Shown here: positions 26,430 to 34,813 of the stretch, piece after piece
Layout: every line of letters begins with the position of its first letter
Position numbering within the stretch: the first letter of the stretch is position 1
Source: Paenibacillus xylanilyticus
GTDB taxonomy: Bacteria > Bacillota > Bacilli > Paenibacillales > Paenibacillaceae
Length of the DNA: 64,000 bases
Assembly (NCBI RefSeq): GCF_013359935.1
Contig: NZ_JABMCB010000201.1
Location: forward strand, 186,001-250,000
Direction: 5' to 3'
Position numbers and translations under genes: made by a program
Notes under the pieces: generated by a model
Told to the model about the DNA's origin: nothing
What the model saw: the letters and a program-made list of their open reading frames with translations, nothing else
The model's database searches: none

Positions 26430-26615
26430 GTGGACTCGTCTTTTTTCCACCCAAGACACGCCTTAAACCACACGGAAGTCATACGATTCACCATCCGCGC
26501 TAGGGAGAAAAGGGTGTAAGATTGTATTATCGGATCAATTGCAAACGGACACACACCGAAAGCACATACGCTAATGTATAGACCGGCCAAGGGGCCGGTC
26601 TTTTTGATGCGGTGA
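26430..26615 (+). repeat. Leader-like element D2, second copy
   Basis: Diverged copy of D1: GGACTCGTCTTTTTTCC, TTAAACCACACGGA, AAAAGGGTGTAAGATTG, TATTATCGGAT, AGCACATACGCTAATGTA and the terminator ACCGGCC AAGG GGCCGGTCTTTTT. TTTTTGATGCGGTGA after the terminator is also shared with D1. It lies downstream of the DUF4127 gene and 340 bases before the first tail gene. It is either a leader whose gene was replaced, a separate small RNA, or a duplication scar. Confidence 0.6.
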
Positions 26616-26717
26616 ATCGTGTCCGGCATTGATTTCGATATTCACTCAGTCCATAAAGGGGGAGTCCTTTGCTGCCGTATTGAAAGTTAAATTCAAGATG
26701 TACACCGTTACGGAGAT

Positions 26718-26870
26718 AGCAGAAAAAACCTAAAGAAGCGAAGCTAAAAGCTTTTTGAAAAAAAAGCTACTTCGGAAGCATATGCTTCGCCTTTATCACC
26801 GGATTTCACCTTTGTAAAAGGGAACCAAAGAAATCTGGGGATAAGAGCGATCGGAAGGTGGTTCTGCTAG
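26718..26870 (+). repeat. Covarying hairpin repeat, copy R3 (with internal insertion)
   Basis: AGCAGAAAAAACCT, AAGAAGCGAAGC, an extra ~45 bases rich in AAGC/GCTT hairpins, then TTTATCACCGGATTTC, apical ACCTTT...AAAGGG, ATCTGGGGATAA, GCGATCGG and AAGGTGGTTCTGCT. It is the last recognisable element before the tail gene island. Confidence 0.65.
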
Positions 26871-26957
26871 CGGAGTTTAAGAGTGTAGTATTCTTTTATT
26901 TAACTTATTGGCTGCATCATGCGAGCAGATGACAAACTTGCAGCTGAAGGGGGCGAA

Positions 26958-27875
26958 ATGAATGTGTCTATGAAAAGTGAGACGAGCTTAACAGCTACAG
27001 GGACAAGTCAAATGAGTGTGGCTGTGAGACAGACACTGAAGCAAAAGCTTGCGGCACTTGTTCCGGCATGGAATGGCCGGGTGCTGGATGTACTTTCACA
27101 GGGAGAGGTGCTGACTGGACCTTGCGCTGTGATTGCTTTTGCCGAAGAAGTGCTAAAGTCTGCCTGGGCGGGATATCGACGTATTATTAAGATTTCCCCA
27201 TATGTACGCCCGGAAGATGGAGGAGCAGAACAGCTTGAAAAGTGGTCCGCAGAGCTGGTGAAGGGACTGCATCAGGTGCGGCTGGAGGATGAGGAGGGTG
27301 CAGCTTTTACCTGCATCTATTTTGGCTCTTCCGACTGTGACAGGGTGGACGCCGGATCGGGCATGATGACGCGAAGTCTGCGGTTCGGGGTGTATGTTCC
27401 TGAATCTATTGAGGACAATGCTTCTCTAACTACTCAGGATCCTTGGATGGCTGCGCTCCAAAACTGGACACGGACAGAGCTTGGCTCCGAATGGTCTGTG
27501 TATGGCGATGTTTGGCCGGGAGGTTACGAGAAGCAGTCTGTGTTGTGGCGATTGACGGGATACAGTTCAGCTGCGACGGGTACTTCGGCCCTGGAGATCC
27601 GAAAGCAGTGGACTGGACACGTCGTTACTGCGGATGCGGGGGCGACCCGGCATGCGGTCACACGCCTGGTTGAACAACTGGCTGTTCAGAGCCGTATTGC
27701 TTTGGCGAATACAGACGACACAAGGTACCTGACTGTGGACGAAGTTTCAGCTGATTTGCAGGCAGATGCCTACCTGAATGGGCAGATCCGTCTGACGCTG
27801 CAGCAGCGTATTCGTCGTCCGGGAACGGAAGTGCCACTTATTCGCGAGATTCATCACAGCAAGGGAATCGAGTAG
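26958..27875 (+). CDS. Tail-module 1 first gene, possible double tail-terminator domain
   Basis: A ~305-residue protein at the position occupied in module 2 by a 143-residue tail-terminator (DUF6838-like) gene. Family not recognised. It seems to contain two halves of similar plan. Half 1 is helices then FTCIYFGSSDCDRVD...SLRFGVYVPE; half 2 is WRLTGYSSAATGTSALEIRKQWTGHV...RLTLQQRIRRPG. A duplicated terminator-like fold is inferred, not proven. The start is uncertain: AAGGGGG precedes both the ATG at 26958 and the in-frame GTG at 26964, and the frame opens at 26919. Confidence 0.55.
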   Translation: MNVSMKSETSLTATGTSQMSVAVRQTLKQKLAALVPAWNGRVLDVLSQGEVLTGPCAVIAFAEEVLKSAWAGYRRIIKISPYVRPEDGGAEQLEKWSAELVKGLHQVRLEDEEGAAFTCIYFGSSDCDRVDAGSGMMTRSLRFGVYVPESIEDNASLTTQDPWMAALQNWTRTELGSEWSVYGDVWPGGYEKQSVLWRLTGYSSAATGTSALEIRKQWTGHVVTADAGATRHAVTRLVEQLAVQSRIALANTDDTRYLTVDEVSADLQADAYLNGQIRLTLQQRIRRPGTEVPLIREIHHSKGIE

Positions 27876-27943
27876 TCATTATGGCAAGAAATCGTGAGTA
27901 GGTTGGATGGGAATTTGTAATCTAAAGATGAGGTGAGATGGCG

Positions 27944-28144
27944 ATGGCAAGCTCCGTTAAAAAAGGCAAACCGGCTGACCCGCAATATACGCGGGCGGAA
28001 CTGATGAATCATGCGGAAGCCCTCTTTGCCGTTAAGGCAGAGGTGCTGCATGGTGCGCTGTACGAAGCAGCGCAGCAGACGTTTTCCATTGAAGAAACAC
28101 AAGCAAGAATCAACCAATTTATGAAAGCGAAGGTGAAGGGATAA
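27944..28144 (+). CDS. Small tail-module protein preceding the sheath gene (module 1)
   Basis: A 66-residue Lys-rich protein ending FSIEETQARINQFMKAKVKG. The module 2 counterpart ends YTVEEAQQHIQQFMNEEAQ, so the pair is homologous: TxEEaQxxIxQFM is conserved. The start at 27944 leaves about 8 bases after GAGGTGAG; the ATG at 27938 is too close. Its stop overlaps the sheath ATG (TAATG). Probably a small chaperone or assembly factor; unproven. Confidence 0.7.
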   Translation: MASSVKKGKPADPQYTRAELMNHAEALFAVKAEVLHGALYEAAQQTFSIEETQARINQFMKAKVKG

Positions 28145-29608
28145 TGGCAGGCGGAACATGGGAGCAAACGAATCGTCCGGTCCTTCCGGGCTTATATATG
28201 AATTTTCAGGCGGCAGCATCTTCAGCCATTCAGGCAGGCAATCGGGGAACCGTTGTTGTTCCGATCAAGGCAAACTGGGGTCCGGTGGGCACATTTGTGG
28301 AAATCGGTAGTGAAGCGGCTATTGAACGCATTTTCTCGGCGCATGCGCTGGATAATGGTACAGCCTATACGTCCTTGAAGCTAGCCCTGCTGGGCGGCCC
28401 GAAGAAGCTGCTCGCCTATCGGATAGCGGGAGCCACGGCAAAAGCAGCCAGTCTTACGTTGAAGGACAGCAGCGACACGGACGTACTGCAGCTGGATGCC
28501 AAGTATCCGGGGGATCGTGCGAACGGATTCTATGTCACGATTCAGCCGGGAGTAATTGATAACACCAAGCATGAAGTGCGCCTGTTTGAAGGGAACCGGA
28601 TGCTGTACGCACTCCTGACTGCGGATATTTCGGCAGCTTCTTTGGCCAAACAGATGAATGAGGATGAGTCCAATGAGTGGGTGAATGCTCAGGCGATTGG
28701 CGATGGTACGGGTGTGGTTGCGACCGTTTCAGGTGCGGCATTCAAAGGCGGTGTGAGTGGCAACGATGATCTGACGAACGCGGAATATATTGCAGTACAA
28801 GGCGCGCTGGAAGGCGAGCAATTCGATGTATTGGCACTGGATCAGGCGGCGGATGCGCCTTTGCTGGCAAGCTTTGCGGCTTGGGTGAAACGTGTACGCA
28901 GCGAAGGCAAACCGGTGATGGCTGTATTTGGCCGGGACTACCGCAGACGATACGTCTGCAGCAGCTGCACAGAAGGCTGCCGCACGTTCACTCACGTTGA
29001 ATCACGAAGGCGTGATTAATGTCGGTACTGGTGTGCGTCTTGGCGATACTTACTACAGTTCAGCGGAGACATCTGCATATGTCGCCGGTCTGATCGCCGG
29101 ACAACGTCTGAACGAATCGACAACGTATGCAGCGACTCCATTCGATGACGTGACGCGCCGCTGGACTCGTGCCGAACAGGAGCAGGCTGTGCAGAATGGT
29201 GTGTTTATTTTCTTCCATGATGGACGTCAGGTGAAGGCACTTCGCGGTGTGAACACGCTCGTGACCCCTGCTGCAGGACAAAACAACGCATGGAAAAAAA
29301 TCCGTTCCATTCGTGTCATGGATGCGATTAACACGGATTTGCAGCGCTCTGCAGAAGATGCGTATATCGGTAAGGTGAATAACACTGAAGAAGGCCGCCA
29401 GGCACTGATTGGTGCGATGAAGGCCTATCTTGCGCTGCTCGCACAGAGCAATGTGATTGAGGCTGAGGGGTATGACGTCATTCTCGACCCAGCCTATTAT
29501 GGCGCAGCACCGATCCTGAAACCGGAGGCAGATCAGGTATTCCTGCAGTGGAATGTGAAGCTAACCGATGTGATGGAGCAGTTGTTTGGTACATTTTACG
29601 TGCAATAA
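28144..29608 (+). pseudogene. Contractile tail sheath protein, module 1 (frameshifted)
   Basis: XkdK-type sheath subunit. The first frame (28144-29019) starts MAGGTWEQTNRPVLPGLYMNF, like the intact module 2 sheath (MAGGTWTTQNKVRPGVYMNF), and runs in register to GKPVMAVFG. It then meets TTTGGCCGGGACT at about 28930 and becomes nonsense (RDYRRRYVCSSC) to a stop. The correct protein continues in the next frame as TTADDTSAAAAQKAAARSL...NHEGVINVGTG to 29608 (AYIGKVNNTEEGRQALIG matches YIGKVNNNEDGRSLFR). One extra base, probably a C in GGCCGGG, explains it. Without a shift the protein loses its C-terminal third, so module 1 would lack a full sheath. A sequencing error cannot be excluded. Confidence 0.82.
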
Positions 29609-29736
29609 GTCGAGTGGAGGGAAAGGTCCGGGGTTAAGCGTAACCGAAAGATTGTTCTTACCACGGAGTTAATCTGTGTAACCATGAATTAGATCAAATT
29701 ATATACATTTCAAAAGATCCCAAGGAGGAATTAACC

Positions 29737-30144
29737 ATGTTGGATGCATCAAGAGTTATTCTCGGTACCCATGGTCAGCTGCATATCGATGGCGTGTGGC
29801 AGACGAACATTAACAAGTTGGAGGCCAGTGTGGAAATTGAAAAACGTGAGCTGAACCTGGTCGGAAACGATTGGAAAGTTCACAAAAATGGTGCGAAAAA
29901 GGGAACAGGCACGATGACAGGTTACAAAGTTACTTCCGACATGATTCAGCGCGGTTTCACCAAGTTCCAAATCATCTCGAAGCTGGACGATCCAGAGTCG
30001 TATGGACATGAAAGTGTCCTGCTTAAGGGCTGCATGGTGGACAAAATCCAGCTCGCAAACTGGACAGCGGGTGAGGAAGTGCCGGAGGAAACAGGCTTTA
30101 CGTTTGAAGGGTTTGAACTGTTGAATCCGATTGTAGCGAATTAA
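29737..30144 (+). CDS. Tail tube protein, module 1 (XkdM-like)
   Basis: A 135-residue protein following the sheath, at the tail-tube position of PBSX-type loci. MLDASRVILGTHGQLHIDGVWQ, EKRELNLVGNDWKVHKNGAKKGTGTMTGYKV and ETGFTFEGFELLNP fit the DUF2001/XkdM family, with a signature GtGTm.gykvts. It is shorter than the module 2 tube (152 residues) and only distantly similar, so the two tubes probably do not mix freely. AAGGAGG precedes the ATG. Confidence 0.75.
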   Translation: MLDASRVILGTHGQLHIDGVWQTNINKLEASVEIEKRELNLVGNDWKVHKNGAKKGTGTMTGYKVTSDMIQRGFTKFQIISKLDDPESYGHESVLLKGCMVDKIQLANWTAGEEVPEETGFTFEGFELLNPIVAN

Positions 30145-30322
30145 GATCAAGGATGGCCTTATAAGGATGACCTTGTAATGGAATTTGTCTGATCAAGCAT
30201 ATGAGCAGGTTGATATAACAAGATAGGGACACACATGGAGGCTGAGAGCATCTCGGTCTATTTGTTGCCCTAATTGTTGAAATGAGTTATCCAATTGTGA
30301 GATGAGAAGGAGATTGCGCCCT

Positions 30323-30757
30323 ATGAGTATGAATGAAAACATGTCCGAAGAACAGATTTTGGACCAGCTGTTTGAAGCAGCAGAACGTTTGCCGGAGGAG
30401 AATGTGCGCATTCAGCGTCTGGATCTGCTGCTGACCCTGCGTGGACTGACGTCCTCCAAAGTGGATCAGATCCGTGAGCGCTGCACGATTCGCAAAACGA
30501 CGAAAGGCCGCACCGAGGAAAAGGTGGATACCGAAACGTTTAACGCACTGCTGATTTCCGAAGCAACGGTAAAAATGAATGTCCGCGGCCTAGAACTGTC
30601 TGGTTGGGGAGATACCCGTATCACCGGCCGCATGAAGCTGTCTGGTGGGGAACAGGCAGTTCGCCGCATGCTGCTCGCGGGTGAACTGGATGCCGTAGGA
30701 GACAAGGTACTGGAGTTATCCGGCTTCGGTGTGGAGATTGAAGACCTAAAAAACTGA
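30323..30757 (+). CDS. Tail assembly chaperone, module 1 (XkdN-like, frame-0 product)
   Basis: A 144-residue protein between tube and tape measure, the position of phage tail assembly chaperones (lambda gpG-like). MLLAGELDAVGDKVLELSGF resembles the module 2 MLLPGEFAALGEQVQKLNGF. AAGGAGA lies 9 bases before the ATG at 30323. The gene ends GAC CTA AAA AAC TGA, placing a canonical A-AAA-AAC slippery heptamer directly before the stop. A fraction of ribosomes should shift -1 and add a 53-residue tail. Confidence 0.8.
   Translation: MSMNENMSEEQILDQLFEAAERLPEENVRIQRLDLLLTLRGLTSSKVDQIRERCTIRKTTKGRTEEKVDTETFNALLISEATVKMNVRGLELSGWGDTRITGRMKLSGGEQAVRRMLLAGELDAVGDKVLELSGFGVEIEDLKN
30748..30754 (+). other. 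Programmed -1 frameshift site, module 1
   Basis: AAAAAAC read in frame 0 as A AAA AAC, followed by the TGA stop at 30755. ACTCCGG (30761-30767) and CCGGAG (30819-30824) downstream could pair as a stimulatory stem. The same heptamer occurs at the same place in module 2. Confidence 0.8.
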
Positions 30758-30915
30758 TTCACTCCGGCGGGATGACCACGTTCCTGTATCACATGTGGGT
30801 TCGTCACCATCTTCGTCCCGGAGAGTTTTGGTCTTTGCCGCGAGGCGAGCGCTCGCTGTTGATTGCGTTCTCGGAAGAGGAAATGGCGGCGATCACCTCA
30901 CAATTGAATCGATAA
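30754..30915 (+). CDS. Frameshift extension of tail assembly chaperone, module 1 (gpT-like)
   Basis: A -1 shift on AAAAAAC continues as L-I-H-S-G-G-M-T-T-F-L-Y-H-M-W and runs 53 codons to TAA at 30913. The segment EFWSLPRGERSLLIAFSEEEM is the usual hydrophobic/acidic T domain that binds the tape measure. An internal ATG at 30772 also exists but has no Shine-Dalgarno, which favours expression by frameshifting. Confidence 0.75.
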   Translation: MIHSGGMTTFLYHMWVRHHLRPGEFWSLPRGERSLLIAFSEEEMAAITSQLNR

Positions 30916-30940
30916 TTAGCTTAGACAGGGGGTGAATGAA

Positions 30941-32743
30941 GTGGCAGAAATGATTGTGGGTTTATCCAAATCCAATGCGGAAATGCGGACCACGATCCGT
31001 TACCTGGATCAGATCCAGCGTTCCACGGAACGTCTGGGGAGAGTTCGTTATCAAAGTCTAATCAAGGTGAACAATGAATTGAGAACGACCGGGCGCAGGT
31101 TGGAAAGCATCTATAGTACGGCTGTTCGATTGAGCAGGCTGCGAATCACGCCGAAGATTGGACTGGATGATCAATTGAGCCCGGCACTGGACCGTGCATT
31201 AGCGAAACTGAATAGTTTCCGTAACCAGATGGTGAAGGCTTCGGGAACGGTTTCGGTAGAGGTGAAGCAGAAGGTTGAAATGGCTATGGGGAAGTTGAGT
31301 CCGGCGAGCGGTCCTTCGTTGTCTCTAAACATTGGGAGCAACAATAATACGGTAACTAATGCTGCAAAGGAAGAGCCTCTGCCCAAATGGCGTGAGTTTG
31401 CTCAAATGTTTAATGATATTGTTGATCCGCTTAATAATGCAACAGACTTGCTTGGTAAGTTCGGAAATGGTGTTAAGGTCATCTACGATAAATTTAAAGG
31501 GAAACCAAGCACAAGCAGTATTTCCCAATGTTGCTGCTGCTCTGGCGGAAGCCTCGTGGGGAGGCTTTCAAAAGGCGGAGCTAAAGGTGGCAAAACCAAA
31601 AGTGCAGGTGGTGGCAGTGCTAAAACTGTAGCCGCAACAGAGAGCGGGAAAAAAGGCCCTTACAAGAGCGGCTCCAAGTCCTACCAAGAACGTGCGACGG
31701 GAACTGTAAAAACGCCTGCTTCCGATCCGGCGAAAAAAATTATTACTAACATCTCTGGTGCAGAAGAGAAGAAGCTGAAAGTGGACTTTGATCAAAAACT
31801 AAATTCTAACCGAATCGGCTTCAGTGCAAATGTGCCCTCAGGATCGCCAATGTCCAATATGTCTTCTGGCAATGGTATGTTCAGCAAACTGAGCGGGGGA
31901 CTCGCGAAGGGAGCGGGTAAACTTCTTGGACCAATTAGCATGCTTGCCGATGTAGCGAATGTTGTCACTGCTCCTCCTGAGGAACGGGGCAGAGCAGTCG
32001 GATCCATGATCGGTGGAACTGCTGGTACCGCGATTGGTAGCGCCATTGGCAGTTTTATTTTACCTGGGATCGGCACGTATATTGGCGGTGCATTAGGTGG
32101 ATGGGCCGGAAGTTCGGCAGGAGGCTGGATCGGGGACAAAGCGAAAGATATTGGGAACTTTATGTCCAACGCTACGGAAGGTGCAGGCAAAGCGTTGTCG
32201 ACTGCAGCGGATTTTGTTTCTGAAAAAACGAAGAATATTGCAAGTGGCATCTCCAATTTCTTCGGCTTTGGTTCTAAAAAAGAAGAAAAAACCGTCTCAG
32301 CATCAACAACAGTCGCTAACCCAACTCCAGTACCTACTGGTCCGTCGATGCCACCAGCCTATATTCCATCTGCGCTCACAACAACTGGGCCTATGGCTTA
32401 TGCGAACAGCAATGGCGGTCAATCTACGACAGCTGCTCTCATGGGAACAAGTGTGATGCAGTCCCAAGCGATGGCGCTCGGTAACGGCGCTCAGACGAAT
32501 GGGAAATCATCTACGATGACAGTACAAATTTCAGAAGACCAGATGAGCAGTCTGGCCGGTTACCTCAAGGATTTTAAAACCGAAACGACCAACCAGATCG
32601 CCGTCAACGTGCCTCAAGGGGCTGTGCAGGTGACTGTCCGTGAAAATGCCATCGACTACGATGCGATCACACATCAAGTTGGACAGCGAATTTCGGGAGA
32701 GTTCCGCCGAGCGATGGAAAATCGTAAAACCATTATGGCCTAA
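30941..32743 (+). CDS. Tape measure protein, module 1
   Basis: A ~600-residue protein at the tape-measure position. Layout: helical N-terminus (~1-120), a QCCCCSGG stretch near 195-205 with Gly/Lys-rich linkers, a Gly-zipper hydrophobic region around 345-400 (GGTAGTAIGSAIGSFILPGIGTYIGGALGGWAG) that could enter the membrane, low-complexity Pro/Ala, and a helical end. The run of four Cys is unusual. GTG at 30941 is 8 bases after AGGGGG and preferred over GTG at 30932. The length sets tail length in the family; it is similar to the module 2 protein (657), so similar tail lengths are inferred. Confidence 0.75.
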   Translation: MAEMIVGLSKSNAEMRTTIRYLDQIQRSTERLGRVRYQSLIKVNNELRTTGRRLESIYSTAVRLSRLRITPKIGLDDQLSPALDRALAKLNSFRNQMVKASGTVSVEVKQKVEMAMGKLSPASGPSLSLNIGSNNNTVTNAAKEEPLPKWREFAQMFNDIVDPLNNATDLLGKFGNGVKVIYDKFKGKPSTSSISQCCCCSGGSLVGRLSKGGAKGGKTKSAGGGSAKTVAATESGKKGPYKSGSKSYQERATGTVKTPASDPAKKIITNISGAEEKKLKVDFDQKLNSNRIGFSANVPSGSPMSNMSSGNGMFSKLSGGLAKGAGKLLGPISMLADVANVVTAPPEERGRAVGSMIGGTAGTAIGSAIGSFILPGIGTYIGGALGGWAGSSAGGWIGDKAKDIGNFMSNATEGAGKALSTAADFVSEKTKNIASGISNFFGFGSKKEEKTVSASTTVANPTPVPTGPSMPPAYIPSALTTTGPMAYANSNGGQSTTAALMGTSVMQSQAMALGNGAQTNGKSSTMTVQISEDQMSSLAGYLKDFKTETTNQIAVNVPQGAVQVTVRENAIDYDAITHQVGQRISGEFRRAMENRKTIMA

Positions 32744-32761
32744 GCAGAAAGGAGGGCTGTT

Positions 32762-33427
32762 ATGAGTGTACTTAAAGACAACGTGGAAGGAATTCAAATG
32801 GAATTCACCCTGAAGGACGGAACGACATCGTTCAAATTCCCGGTGAAGCCGGAGGAGCTGACAATTTCAAGGTCCAAAGGATTTGAAACGATCAATATGC
32901 TAGAGTATGGCGAGTTTGATTTTGCACAGGGAGAGAAGGTGAAGGAGATCACTTTCTCTTCTTTTTTTCCGAAAGAATATGATGCGTCCTATTGCATGTA
33001 CGAGCCTGTACCTGATCCGCGGGTGGCGATGAATATCCTGAATACGTTTCTCGTATCCAAAAAACCACTTCGTTTCATCATTTCCAACACAGGGGTGAAC
33101 GTGCCGGTGTATCTGATCTCGCACAATACGACCTTTCGGGGCGGTGAGAGTGGGGACATTTATTTTGACATTACGCTGCGCACCTGGCGGGATTCCAAAG
33201 TGGAGAAGATCGGCGCGGCAACATCAGGAAGCAAGTCGGGTTCTCGTACCGATCTGAAAAAGAGCAGCAAGACCTACACCGTCAAATCTGGCGATTCTCT
33301 GTCCAAAATTGCAAAGCTTGAGCTGGGCAGCAGTTCCAAATGGAACGAGATCTACAAGCTCAATGTGAAAACCATCGGCAGTGATCCGAACCGGATTAAG
33401 CCCGGACAAAAGCTGGTGATGCCATGA
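32762..33427 (+). CDS. LysM tail protein, module 1 (XkdP-like)
   Basis: A 221-residue protein. The N-terminal part (PVKPEELTISRSKGFETINMLEYGEFDFAQGEKVKEITFSSFFP) is typical of XkdP-like baseplate/tail proteins. The C-terminal LysM is KTYTVKSGDSLSKIAKLELG...LNVKTIGSDPNRIKPGQKLVMP. It likely lies between tape measure and hub and contacts peptidoglycan at injection. AAAGGAGGGC precedes the ATG. Its end overlaps the next gene by 4 bases. Confidence 0.85.
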   Translation: MSVLKDNVEGIQMEFTLKDGTTSFKFPVKPEELTISRSKGFETINMLEYGEFDFAQGEKVKEITFSSFFPKEYDASYCMYEPVPDPRVAMNILNTFLVSKKPLRFIISNTGVNVPVYLISHNTTFRGGESGDIYFDITLRTWRDSKVEKIGAATSGSKSGSRTDLKKSSKTYTVKSGDSLSKIAKLELGSSSKWNEIYKLNVKTIGSDPNRIKPGQKLVMP

Positions 33428-34410
33428 CCTACAAGGTTATTGTGGACGACAAGTATGACCTTACCAAGCTGGTGGAGACGATTACGCTAAAGGATTCACT
33501 CGATCAGATTGCCTATCAGGCCAGCATTCGGCTGGCGGTGTCTGCATCTTCCGGTTTGCCTGCGATAACACCAGGGATGGCGGTGCGGATCAGCGGGGTT
33601 CCTTTTGGCGAAAAAACCATGGTTCATCTGCTGCATCCTGCGGTCATCTGGGAGGTGGAGAGCTCGAATAGCGGCACCAAACGGTTGTCTCTCACGGTGT
33701 ACGACCGGATGATCTATCTGGAAAAATCGGAAGACGAGTTTCTCCTGCCCAAAGACCAAACGGCCACGCAGCGGCTCAAAACGTACGCCAAGGAGTGGAA
33801 GATTCCATATGGAACCTTGCCAGACACCAAAACGAAGCTGGGCAAAGCGGTGTACCGGTCGCAGACCATCTTTTCGATGATGTTTGCCGATCTGAAGGAA
33901 ACCGCGAAGTCTGGCGGAGACATGTATCATCCCCGGATGACGCCGGGAGGGCTGCAGCTCTTCAAGATAGGCAGTAATGCGAAGGTGTACGAGCTGGATC
34001 GGCTGATCGATCTGACCCAGATGCGTACGCTGGAAGGCGCGGTCACCAAAGTAAAAGTCATGGCTGCGTCAGAATCCAGTAGCGGCAAGGAAGTTCCATC
34101 GAAAGTGCTGGCGATTGAGCAGGAGGGCGTGGAGGAACTGGGAACATTGCAGAAGCTGATCGAGGACGATCAGGTGAAAACGGCGACAGCGGCCAAGAAG
34201 CTGGCGAAGAGCCGTCTGACAGGCATTCAGGAGACCTTTACCGTTTCGGCACCGGATGTGAATACGATTCGTGCTGGAGATGCGGTACTGCTCAAAGGCC
34301 TGAAGCTGATCGTCATGTCCGTCAGCCGAGACCTATCGGCCGGGCCTGGTACGATGACGCTGGAGCTGGGCACGGCGGAGCTGGTGAAAAGGAGGTATTA
34401 CCTTGAATAA
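33424..34410 (+). CDS. Baseplate hub protein, module 1 (XkdQ-like)
   Basis: A 328-residue protein of the XkdQ/gpD-like hub family, homologous in place to the 336-residue module 2 hub. Recognisable stretches are MTYKVIVDDKYDLTKLVETITLKDSLDQIAYQ, RLSLTVYDRMIYLEKSEDEF and the C-terminal RAGDAVLLKGLKLIVMSVSRDLSAGPGTMTLEL, which matches the usual DUF-type hub end. It forms the centre of the baseplate around the spike. ATGA overlap with the LysM gene. Confidence 0.83.
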   Translation: MTYKVIVDDKYDLTKLVETITLKDSLDQIAYQASIRLAVSASSGLPAITPGMAVRISGVPFGEKTMVHLLHPAVIWEVESSNSGTKRLSLTVYDRMIYLEKSEDEFLLPKDQTATQRLKTYAKEWKIPYGTLPDTKTKLGKAVYRSQTIFSMMFADLKETAKSGGDMYHPRMTPGGLQLFKIGSNAKVYELDRLIDLTQMRTLEGAVTKVKVMAASESSSGKEVPSKVLAIEQEGVEELGTLQKLIEDDQVKTATAAKKLAKSRLTGIQETFTVSAPDVNTIRAGDAVLLKGLKLIVMSVSRDLSAGPGTMTLELGTAELVKRRYYLE

Positions 34411-34813
34411 GGAAGATCCGTATGGGCATTTTGCCGAGGTCATGCGGGGTGCGATGAGTACGCATACCCGTCAGGCCGTAAGCGGCATGGGAGCGGTGCT
34501 GGGTACAATGACATCGTCCGGCGTGAAGCTGGATGATTTTAAGCACGAAGTGAAGGATTATCTCGTGGCCGAGCTGCCGGGCACGCTTGGATTGCCGGAG
34601 CGCGAGGCTGCTGGCGCGATCTCCGGAATATCTGACGTGGCGAATGGCGGAACGACTGGCACGGGAAGGTTTCTTTTGCAAGAAGGGGAAGTGGAAGAAG
34701 CGGTGTGGTCTCTGGGGAAAGGCCTGAAGGCTGGGGACCGTGTGCTGGCGATGCGGGTGAATGGCGGTAACGACATTGTGGTGCTGTGTAAGGTGGTGAG
34801 TGCGAATGCCTAG
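34403..34813 (+). CDS. DUF2577 (XkdR-like) protein, module 1
   Basis: A 136-residue protein starting at TTG, 7 bases after AGGAGG and overlapping the hub gene. GVKLDDFKHEVKDYLVAEL and GDRVLAMRVNGGNDIVVLCKVV match the family's beta-barrel, which caps or lines the hub. It is about 50 residues longer than the module 2 version (85). The extra middle (ISGISDVANGGTTGTGRFLLQEGEVEE) looks like an insertion. Confidence 0.8.
   Translation: MNKEDPYGHFAEVMRGAMSTHTRQAVSGMGAVLGTMTSSGVKLDDFKHEVKDYLVAELPGTLGLPEREAAGAISGISDVANGGTTGTGRFLLQEGEVEEAVWSLGKGLKAGDRVLAMRVNGGNDIVVLCKVVSANA

Noticed and set aside
26233..26957. Possible phage attachment (att) site at the left edge of the tail island
   Set aside because: D1/D2 and R copies are repeats, but no matching direct repeat was found at the right edge near 53 kb and there is no integrase or tRNA target.
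31359..31631. Alternative frame over the Cys-rich part of the module 1 tape measure
   Set aside because: It could hint at paired indels, but the main frame continues sensibly on both sides and I see no homologous match for the alternative frame.
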